From NCBI GenBank assembly GCA_033127725.1, contig AP026798.1:372001-436000 (forward strand): 64,000 bases of DNA, written 5' to 3'. Position numbers and translations under genes: made by a program. Below, piece after piece: positions 25,694-34,000 of the stretch; position 1 is the first letter of the stretch, and each line of letters opens with the position of its first letter. The notes beneath the pieces were generated by a model. The model was not told the origin of the DNA. It ran no database searches and saw only the letters and a list, made by a program, of their open reading frames with translations. This DNA comes from Bombiscardovia nodaiensis. Lineage in GTDB: Bacteria > Actinomycetota > Actinomycetes > Actinomycetales > Bifidobacteriaceae.

Positions 25694-26533
25694 CTACCGG
25701 CCCCAGCCCCAACGCATGGCCGCACTCAGGTGGTCAACATGGCTGCCGTAGTGGGAGTGGCCGCAGGCATGGCCGCGCTCGCGCATAAAGTCTGCCATGG
25801 CCCGCCGCCGCTCCTCGAAGCGCTCCCGGTAGTCGGGGAAACGTTCCTCCCAAGAGGCTACGAGCCGACCGAGCAGTTCGTTGAATTGGTCAAGTTCTTC
25901 GGGGCTCAGGGCGTCGAAGAGACCGCCGAAGTCACCCTTGTGCTCCTGGATGCGCTCTGCCTCCTGGCGTCCTGCGTCGGTCAGACGGACCACCATCCGC
26001 CGACGGTCGTCTGGGTTGGGTTCGCGGGTAACGAAGCCTGCTCGCTCCAGCTTGGCCAGCAGTTCGCCCAGGGCCTGCTTGCTCATGCCGAGCATATAGC
26101 CCAAATCGCGCTGCTCGATTTCTGGTTTGAGGGCTAAAATGGCTAGGATTCTGCCCTGGCCGCGGTGGGGCATAGGCCAGGGTCTGCGCCCAAAGCTGTC
26201 TGGACCGAAACCGCGGGCTTCATCGGAGCCAGGTCTGGGGCCTTCGTCGCCGATGTGGGGGTGGGGTTCGCCAGGGTGTGGTCCCTCGTGTGGTCCCTCG
26301 TGTGGTCCCTCGTGTGGTCCCTCATGTGGCCCGTCGTGTGGGCCGGGGCCCGCGTCTGGCGATCCCCAAGGTCTGCGCATGAGCCAGAAGAGTTCGTGCA
26401 GGCGTTCCATAATCTGGGCCTTCACTTGTTCGTCTGCTGTCGGCTCTCCGCTGTGCTGCTCGGTCGATTCCTGCTCTTGTGGCTGCTGGTCTGCCGACTC
26501 ACTTGGGGTGAACGAATGAGTGTTATCGTCCAT
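25694..26533 (-). CDS. MarR-family regulator with a His-rich repeat segment
   Basis: The winged helix is typical of MarR: LAILALKPEIEQRDLGYMLG, then MSKQALGELLAKLERAGFVT and the wing REPNPDDRRRMVVRLTDAG. The N-terminal third is unusual: an acidic Gln/Glu-rich stretch and then a Gly-Pro-His-Glu tandem (about residues 70-95) encoded by 12-bp DNA repeats. The C-terminus is His-rich as well (GHACGHSHYGSHVDH). These histidines could bind metal; this is inference. The ATG at 26533 has AAGGAG 7 nt upstream. The promoter carries two palindromic operators, so autorepression is likely. The downstream DHA2 exporter is the probable target. Confidence 0.88.
   Translation of the reverse strand: MDDNTHSFTPSESADQQPQEQESTEQHSGEPTADEQVKAQIMERLHELFWLMRRPWGSPDAGPGPHDGPHEGPHEGPHEGPHEGPHPGEPHPHIGDEGPRPGSDEARGFGPDSFGRRPWPMPHRGQGRILAILALKPEIEQRDLGYMLGMSKQALGELLAKLERAGFVTREPNPDDRRRMVVRLTDAGRQEAERIQEHKGDFGGLFDALSPEELDQFNELLGRLVASWEERFPDYRERFEERRRAMADFMRERGHACGHSHYGSHVDHLSAAMRWGWGR
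26276..26335. repeat. 12-bp tandem repeat inside the MarR-type gene
   Basis: Four exact copies of GTGTGGTCCCTC and a fifth diverged copy encode the Gly-Pro-His-Glu units. A period of 12 keeps the frame, so copy-number change would alter the protein length without disrupting it. Confidence 0.9.
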
Positions 26534-26643
26534 GATGTACTCCTTATTATTAGTTGGTATTTCTAGTGTGTGTTGACGGTGGTGCTTACGGGTTCGCGCA
26601 AGGTGTGTGCCCTCGAGCATCTACGGAAAATCTCAACAGATTC

Positions 26644-26710
26644 AGTTAGTAAGGTACCTTACTAACTACCTATAATAGGCGCATAGGGAGAGAAAGTCAA
26701 GTACCTTACT
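26644..26710 (-). promoter_or_regulatory. Promoter of the MarR-type gene with two operators
   Basis: On the minus strand TTGACT (26700-26695) and TATTAT (26677-26672) are separated by 17 bp, a good sigma-70-type promoter. A perfect 24-bp palindrome (26644-26667, core AGTAAGGTACCTTACT at 26648-26663) covers the start-site region. A second copy of the core with 2 differences (26695-26710) covers the -35 box. The two are 47 bp apart centre to centre. The layout fits autorepression by a dimeric MarR protein. Confidence 0.8.
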
Positions 26711-26829
26711 ATTCCTATTGGTATCCTGCGCAGAATGTCTCACACCACACCCGAGACTTGCGCTTACAGCTGCCAGCAAGCGTGCCGCGGCAAAAGGCGG
26801 TAAGGTAAAAGTTTGCGAGCGAACGAAAG

Positions 26830-29800
26830 GTGGACAATTTGGATTGGCACGCTTCTGTGTACGGAGCCAGAGCTGGGCGGGAGAGCCGATATAGCTTTGA
26901 TGAGGACGAAGACAATCTGGCTTATGCTGGTGACGATACAGAAGGTAAGGCCTACGGACGCTTGGAAATAGTGCCTCAAGCTGAGCTCAAGCGTATGGGC
27001 CGGGCAGCGTACTTCCGCGCCTACGAGGTCATCCAGTCCAAGCGCATCCACCAGCTGAAAAGTCAGGCCCAGGGCCGCGAGTTGGACTTGAGCGCCACCG
27101 TTGAAAATTCGTATGCCTACGCCGATGACTACGTTGCCAGTGCGCATGTCGACCTCGATGCTGGCCGGATTACCGCCTCTTCCTGCACCTGCCCAGCCTA
27201 TGGGCGCTTGGGAGCGGTCTGCAAGCATGTGATTGCACTTGTGATGGCCTACAACGACACGCCCGAGGTCTTTGAACAGTCGGGGCGGGCAGTGCGCTCA
27301 GGCAGGCGGCAGACCACGCCGAGCCTGCAAGAGTTCCTCATCGAGAGCAGCAAGGAGCTGCAGAAGCGGCGGCGGGCCCGGGAAGTAGCGCTCCTGAAAG
27401 AGGTCAACACCAATGCGCAGACTGGCGGAGTCCTATCCGCACAAGCCGGTGGAGGGAACTTGCACCTGGCCATCGGCAGCGTGAATTTGTGTCCGAGTCT
27501 GTCGTATTCGGGCTCAGGCTGGGACCTGCGCCTGCGGGTGGGTCTGCCCTCGCGGCGGGTGTCCTACCTGGTGAAAGACATCGATTCCCTCCTGCAAGCC
27601 GTGGATCATTCGCTCTACTATTCCTACGGACAAAAGCTGGCCTTCGTCCACTCTCGTGACACCTTTGACAAGCTTTCGCAAGGGCTCATCGACATCTTGC
27701 AGCGGGGCGTGCAAATCCGCTCCAGCGGGCAAGAGGGCATGATTGGATACTACCGGCAGCACCGGGGGGCCCTGGGGCAGATGACGCTCTCCGAGGAGGA
27801 AGTCAGCGACCTGCTCGACCTTTACACGGACACCGGCGTGAGCGTGGAATATGCGCCCGCAGGACGGCCCAACGCTCAAGCGCAGCCCGCCGCAGTAGTT
27901 AGTGGAGAACCCGACCTGGGGCTGAGCATCCAGGCGGCTGAGCCCAGTGATTCCAGAGACGGACAGGAAGGTGGCTATGTTATTCGCCACCAGCTGACGG
28001 TCGAGCGCTTCATTGTGGGCCACAAGGTCTGCTTTATGGTGGCTTGGCCCACCGATTCTTCCGATCTGCTGGCCGGACGGGCGCCCACTATCTACCGGTG
28101 CTCACGGGCGCTGGCCGACCACCGCAAGCTGGTAGAAGTACTGTGCGGACCAGGGGTGAGCGACGATGAAGAAGGTCAGGGCATGTACCTGGGCCAAGAC
28201 GACGTCGAGGCCTTCTCTCGCACTATTTTGCCGGCTCTAAGTCCTGAAATCGCGCAGGGCGACCAGGGCGACCAGGGCGACCAGGGCGACAAAGCGGGCC
28301 GGGCCAGTTCGGATGAGACGCAGCCCAGGGGAGCGGGCAAGGAGCTGGAGAGCGCTATAGCCTCCGGTCAGCCTGGTCAGCCCGGTAAGGCAGAGGGTGA
28401 GCGTGCTGGTGGCATTCGCGCTATACTGCCCCCTGAACTCCTGGATCTTCGCCAGCTGCCGTGCGTCATAGAGGTCTATCTGGACCGCGATGCTGACGGG
28501 GTCACCTGCGACCTGCAGGCTCGCTACGGCGACCAGCGCTTCCACGTCTTCTCTGGTATTGGCGCCCACGAGCCTGTGGTGCGCGACAAGGGCACCGAGC
28601 GATTGGCAGTCGAGGCGGTGCGCCACTACTTCCCCGAGCCAGACGGCATTTTTACACGCATTCCCGAGTCGGATGACAAGGCGATTTATCAGCTGCTGAC
28701 CCAGGGCCTGCCGGTCTTGCGCAACCTGGGCGAGATTTACTCCACGCCCGCTTTTGACGGGCTGTCGATGGGCTCTCACACCACGGTCAGGCTCGGGTTG
28801 TCCATCAAATCGGGGCTGGTGGAAATTTCTCCCATCGCTGACGAAATCGACCCCGACGAAGTGCCGGCCCTCCTGGAGAGCTACCGCAAAAAGCAGCGTT
28901 TCCATCGCTTGCGCTCCGGGGCTTTCGTGGACTTGGCGAGCGCGGACATGTCGCAGCTAGACGAGGCTGAGGCCGACATGGGCATCAAGCCCGAGGCCCT
29001 CGAATCTGGGCCCATTATGGTGCCCGCCTACGAAGCCTACTACTGGGACGCGCAGGTGGAGGAGGACCACAAGGACGAGAGTTTCAAGCAGTACGTGCAT
29101 GGGCTGAAAACAGTGGATCCGAGAGCCTACAGCATTCCGGCCGGCCTGCAGGGCACCTTGCGTCCCTACCAGGAGGAGGGATTTCGCTGGCTGAGCGCGG
29201 CCTGTGACAAGGGCTTTGGCGGTATTTTGGCTGACGAGATGGGCTTGGGCAAGACGGTTCAGCTCTTAACCTTCCTTGACGCCCACAAGGACCAGGCGCG
29301 CAAGGTTGGGCCCTCACTCATCGTCTGCCCGGCTTCCCTGGTCTACAACTGGCAGGCTGAGTGTACTAAATTCGTGCCCGAGCTCAAGGCCACTGCCGTA
29401 GCTGGGAGTAAGGGTGAGCGCAGGGCGGTGTTGGCTCGAGCGAGTGAGTACGACATTCTCATTACTTCCTACGACCTTCTCCGGCGCGATTTGGAGGACT
29501 ACAGGGGCTTGCAGCTCTACAACATCACCTTGGACGAGGCGCAGTATATTAAGAACCATTCCACCAAGGCAGCACAGGCCGTGCGCAAGCTCAACGCCCG
29601 CCATCGTTTTGCCCTGACTGGCACGCCTATTGAGAATCGCCTCTCCGAGCTCTGGTCCATTTTTGACTTCCTCATGCCTGGCATCCTGGGCTCCTACCGG
29701 CACTTCCGCGAGCGCTTCGAGCTGCCGATTTTGAGCGGCGACGAGGATGCCCAGGCCAAGCTGCAAGCTTTTGTTGGGCCCTTTATTCTGCGGCGGCGCA

Positions 29801-30693
29801 AGGCGGACGTCTTGCAGGACCTGCCAGACAAGATTGAGAACGTTATCACTGTGCAGCTTGAGGGCGAGCAGCGGCGCATTTACGCGGCTCTGGAGCAGCG
29901 CCTGCGGATGAGCCTCAACAAGCAGAAAGATGTGGAGTTTACCAACGACAAGCTGCAGGTTTTGGCTCAGCTCACCCGACTCCGTCAAGCCTGCTGCGAC
30001 CCTCGTCTCCTCTTTGCAAACGTGGGCGAAGGTGTGCCCGACGCGGCGGCAGCTATTGCCCAGGCTGCGCGCGAACCGAAGATGTTTGCCAAGCCCGATC
30101 AGGTGAGTCAGATAGCCCAAGCCGAGCTCCAGAAAGCGGCCAATGCCTCTGCGGGTAAGCCTACTCAGGTGCCTTCTGCGAAGTTGGACGCGATTGAGGA
30201 GCTCGTCGACACCTGCCGAGATGCCGGGCGCAAGATGCTGATTTTCTCGCAGTTCACTTCCTATTTGGATTTGATTGCGGAGCGCCTGCGGGCTCGCGGT
30301 GTGGAGTACAAGGTCATCACCGGTGCCACGCCCAAGAAGAAGCGGCTGGAGCTCGTGGATTCTTTCAACCAAGACGACACTCCTGTCTTCCTGATTTCCC
30401 TCAAGGCAGGCAATACCGGCCTTAATCTGACGGGCGCCTGCGTAGTGGTGCACGCCGATCCTTGGTGGAATGCGGCGGCCCAGGAGCAGGCCAACGACCG
30501 CGCCCACCGCATTGGGCAGACCCAGGACGTCAACGTCTACCAAATTGTGGCTAAGGACACGATTGAGGAGCGCATCTTGACCCTCCAGCGCACCAAGTCT
30601 GACCTGGCCGCCCGTTTCGTGGACTCAGCTTCCTCCTCATCTCCAACCATAGCCGCCCTCACCAAGGACGACCTCCTCTCCCTCCTGGGCTGA
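26830..30693 (+). CDS. SNF2-family helicase with SWIM zinc finger
   Basis: This 1287-aa protein has an N-terminal SWIM zinc finger (C119-x-C121, then C131-K-H133). A long central domain of unknown fold follows, with a Gly-Asp-Gln tandem near residue 480. A C-terminal SNF2/Rad54-type ATPase covers about residues 770-1287. Motif I is LADEMGLGKTVQLL (K808), motif II is DEAQ (D902), motif III contains LTGTPIENRLSELWSIFDFL, and motifs V/VI read SLKAGNTGLNLTGA and QANDRAHRIGQTQDV. Such proteins translocate on double-stranded DNA and remodel protein-DNA complexes; bacterial roles are mostly unknown. The start is GTG at 26830 with only a weak ribosome-binding site. Confidence 0.92.
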   Translation: MDNLDWHASVYGARAGRESRYSFDEDEDNLAYAGDDTEGKAYGRLEIVPQAELKRMGRAAYFRAYEVIQSKRIHQLKSQAQGRELDLSATVENSYAYADDYVASAHVDLDAGRITASSCTCPAYGRLGAVCKHVIALVMAYNDTPEVFEQSGRAVRSGRRQTTPSLQEFLIESSKELQKRRRAREVALLKEVNTNAQTGGVLSAQAGGGNLHLAIGSVNLCPSLSYSGSGWDLRLRVGLPSRRVSYLVKDIDSLLQAVDHSLYYSYGQKLAFVHSRDTFDKLSQGLIDILQRGVQIRSSGQEGMIGYYRQHRGALGQMTLSEEEVSDLLDLYTDTGVSVEYAPAGRPNAQAQPAAVVSGEPDLGLSIQAAEPSDSRDGQEGGYVIRHQLTVERFIVGHKVCFMVAWPTDSSDLLAGRAPTIYRCSRALADHRKLVEVLCGPGVSDDEEGQGMYLGQDDVEAFSRTILPALSPEIAQGDQGDQGDQGDKAGRASSDETQPRGAGKELESAIASGQPGQPGKAEGERAGGIRAILPPELLDLRQLPCVIEVYLDRDADGVTCDLQARYGDQRFHVFSGIGAHEPVVRDKGTERLAVEAVRHYFPEPDGIFTRIPESDDKAIYQLLTQGLPVLRNLGEIYSTPAFDGLSMGSHTTVRLGLSIKSGLVEISPIADEIDPDEVPALLESYRKKQRFHRLRSGAFVDLASADMSQLDEAEADMGIKPEALESGPIMVPAYEAYYWDAQVEEDHKDESFKQYVHGLKTVDPRAYSIPAGLQGTLRPYQEEGFRWLSAACDKGFGGILADEMGLGKTVQLLTFLDAHKDQARKVGPSLIVCPASLVYNWQAECTKFVPELKATAVAGSKGERRAVLARASEYDILITSYDLLRRDLEDYRGLQLYNITLDEAQYIKNHSTKAAQAVRKLNARHRFALTGTPIENRLSELWSIFDFLMPGILGSYRHFRERFELPILSGDEDAQAKLQAFVGPFILRRRKADVLQDLPDKIENVITVQLEGEQRRIYAALEQRLRMSLNKQKDVEFTNDKLQVLAQLTRLRQACCDPRLLFANVGEGVPDAAAAIAQAAREPKMFAKPDQVSQIAQAELQKAANASAGKPTQVPSAKLDAIEELVDTCRDAGRKMLIFSQFTSYLDLIAERLRARGVEYKVITGATPKKKRLELVDSFNQDDTPVFLISLKAGNTGLNLTGACVVVHADPWWNAAAQEQANDRAHRIGQTQDVNVYQIVAKDTIEERILTLQRTKSDLAARFVDSASSSSPTIAALTKDDLLSLLG

Positions 30694-31061
30694 GATTGTG
30701 TAAGGCAGAGTGAAGTTTCTCAATTTTTTACACATTTTCAGGGCGGTAGGAAAAGACTGGGCTGGGATGTTCGGCGGGTGGCGCGCTATCGGTGTGCTCA
30801 GGCATGTTCGGATTGGTGGCATTATGTCGGAAAGGAATGATCGGGCACAGGGTGCAACATATTGCAACCAATCTGAATAATCCACGAGGAGAGGCTATCC
30901 TTGAAATTGTTGGGTTGTATTCGAAGCCGATTGCAGCCCGACACTGGTTCGATGGCTCTTGTTCGCAGGTGAACTGGAGTTGAATCCTGCGCGTCTCGCA
31001 AGGTTGAAGTGTGCAGGAGAGCAGTGAGAACAAGTGAGAAAAAGACAAGGAAAGTCAAGTT
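30694..31061. other. Intergenic region before the GH59-like gene
   Basis: At 30697-30734 the arms TGTGTAA and TTACACA with an inner AGA/TCT pair and TTTT may end the SNF2 transcript. At 30853-30866 TGCAA-CATA-TTGCA is a small inverted repeat that could be an operator of the downstream glycosidase gene. The remaining sequence shows no gene. AAGGAAAG before 31062 is the ribosome-binding site of the next gene. Confidence 0.4.
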
Positions 31062-34000
31062 ATGTGTGCTCACAGATTGAATGCTCAAGGTGAAAATGGG
31101 CCTCGACGCCCAGGGGTGGTGGCTAAGTCCGCAGTTGTGGTCGCGGCTTCCCTCGCTATGGTAGGTGCTTGCGCCGTGGCTCCACAGCTTTCGGCCTCAG
31201 CCTCGCCAACTGATCCGGTCAGCATTACGGTAGATGGTAATGATATTCAGGCTGCTGCGAGCAATCGCAACGGTTTGACCTATAAAGGGTTTGGCGTGCT
31301 TAGTGGTAACTCGACAAGCGCCCTGCTCATGGACTATAAGGCGAAGCAGCCGGAGCAGTATTGGGAACTCATCCACACCCTCTTCGCGGGCGAGCACCCC
31401 CTCTTCACGGCTGTGAAGATTGAAATGGGCAACGATTTGAACACGTCTACCGGCCCGGAGGCATCGACCATGCGCCGACGGGACGAGTACCCCAACGTGC
31501 AGCGCGAACCCGGCTTCCAGCTGGCGGCAGACGCCAAGAAAGTGGCGGCGAACCCCGACGCAGTGCACGTCAGCATCTTGCGTTGGACCACGCCCGCTTG
31601 GGTCAATGGTGACGATAGTAAACAATATGTCTGGTATAAGAACACGGTGCTGGCCGCATACCGCGAGTACGGGTATATGGTCAACGAAATCAATCCAGAT
31701 ATTAACGAGACACGCAACCCCAACGAGCAGCTCTACAAGGATTTTTCGGCGCACATTCGCACCGATACGATGGGGTACGAAGGCGCAACAGGCGCCGACC
31801 CCAACAACGGCTTCCGCTCAGCTAGGGAGCGGCAGCTCTTCCGGGCTATCCGCACGGTTGCTGGCGACACGGTCGGCAAGCTCAATCAGAGTTTTGCCAA
31901 CGCTCTCACCAATCCCAGCGATGCCTCCCTGCGCGACGCGGTCGACATCGTCGGCACGCACTACAATCCGGGCGATTCCGACGGCAAGTTGACCCAGTAT
32001 GCGCAGACCTACGACAAAGAAATTTGGAATTCGGAGGGGCAGTCCACCTTCGGCGATTCGGCCAACCGGCCCAACAATACGATGGATCCTGCCACGGGCG
32101 AAGGTGGCAACGGCACGTCGAGTGGCACTGGCATGGGCGGCAAAATTTCTGGTCTAGAGATGGCTAACTGGGCGGTGACCGGCTTTGACCATGCCCGGCG
32201 AACCGCCAACATTTGGCAGCCCGCGATTGGCTCCTTCTACGACGGTTTCCAGTACTCGTACAAGCAGCTGCTCAACGCCACCGACCCCTGGAGCGGCTGG
32301 ATTCGCTACGACGGCGGTCTGGCAGTGCTGGCCCAGTTCTCCAAGTTCGCCAAGACCGGCTGGGAGAATCAGCAAGGCCCGGCGGATGCGAACGGTATTT
32401 GGCGAGCCATTCCATCGGCCAGTCATAGCGACTTGGGTGACACGAATCCTCCCTCCGGCGCTCGCGATGGCAATAACTCTTACATGACCCTTGCAGCCCC
32501 GGATAAGTCAGACTTTTCAACCGTGATAGTCAACGATAGCCGGTTTGTTAAGACTTATAAGATTCGTATGGCGAACCTAGGTGCTCTGGCAGGCCATCCG
32601 CTCGAAGTGTGGTCCACGTCGGCGGCGACCAGGGGCAACGCGCAGGCCTACAACAACAACTATATGAAGCCCATCTCGGAGGCGACTGCAGCAGGAGATG
32701 GTACTTACACGATTACCGTGCAGCCTTGGAGTATTGCCACGGCCACGACCTTAGACTACGCGCAAGTTGGGCAGGGCGGTCGCTTGGAGCCCCGGGCCGG
32801 GCACGCCAACCCCATCCCCACAGTGAACGAAAACCAACGCCCTGTGTTGCTCACCGACAAACACGGTCGGTCTGCTACCGCTGTGACGGACGGCTACCTG
32901 TACGCTGACGATTTTAATTACAGCGAACTGGGCAATGAGCAAACTTGGGACCAGGCTAGTGGCCGGATTATCGATTCTGGCAAATCCCTCTTGGACGCGC
33001 GCGGCAACAAGGCTAAGCCAGCGGGCACACCCGGGGTGCAGGCTGAAGATCAAGGTGCTACGCCCTTGTATTCCAACGATACGAATGGTGCTTTTGAATC
33101 GGTCGCTACCAGCGATGCTGCCCACCACCGAGTCCTACGCCAGCAGCGGACCGACAATGTGGGTGGGGCGTGGAATTCGGGAGACCCTATCACCACGATT
33201 GGTGACGTGCGCTGGGCAAACTACCGGGTCAGTGCCGATGTCAAGTACGCCGGTGCCAACGACTATGCGCTGATTGGCGCGCGCGAGAGTGGCGGCACGG
33301 GCAACGGGCAAGACATCGCCTCGCCAGAGTTCCGCGTATCTGCCAACGGTAGTTGGGAGCTGCGCAGGCTTGGCAGGAAAATTGCCTCTGGCAGCGCTTC
33401 GGCCACGCCTGGTACGAACTTCCGCGCGGGCGCCGGTTCCTGGAATACGTTGGCCGTGCAGGCGGCTGGGCAAACCTATACCGCCTATATTAACGGTGCA
33501 GAAGTTGCCCACTATGACGACCCGCAGGCTAAGCTCAACGGGCGCATTCAGCTGGGGAGCAATTTTGCTCCCGTGGAGTTTGACAACTTGCAGATCACCG
33601 CTGTGCCCGGCTACACGCCATATTTGGCCAATTTACTGGACGACGAGCACCTGACCCAGTGGAGCGATGTCTCCCAGCCCTCCCTGCGCTACAGCAGCAA
33701 CAACTGGAACCGCGTCAATACCGATGGTATGTATACCTACGACCGCTCCTCTTCCAAAACCCTGAGCGCAGGCGCTACGTTGACTTACGCCTTCACTGGA
33801 ACGGGCCTGGACCTGATTGGCAGTAACGCTGGATCGGCTAAGCTCGACGTGACGGTTGACAACCAGCCCATAGCCAAGGGTGCCAGCACACATGCGGCCA
33901 GCGCCCTGGGTACCACCTACAGCTTGCGCGGCCTGCCTCAGGGTTCGCACGAGGTGACCTTGCGTGTAGACCGGGCGGGCTTTATGCTGGACGCCGTTGG

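Noticed and set aside
29314-30543. 409-codon frame antisense to the SNF2 helicase.
   Set aside because: It mirrors the helicase motifs on the other strand and has no independent support.
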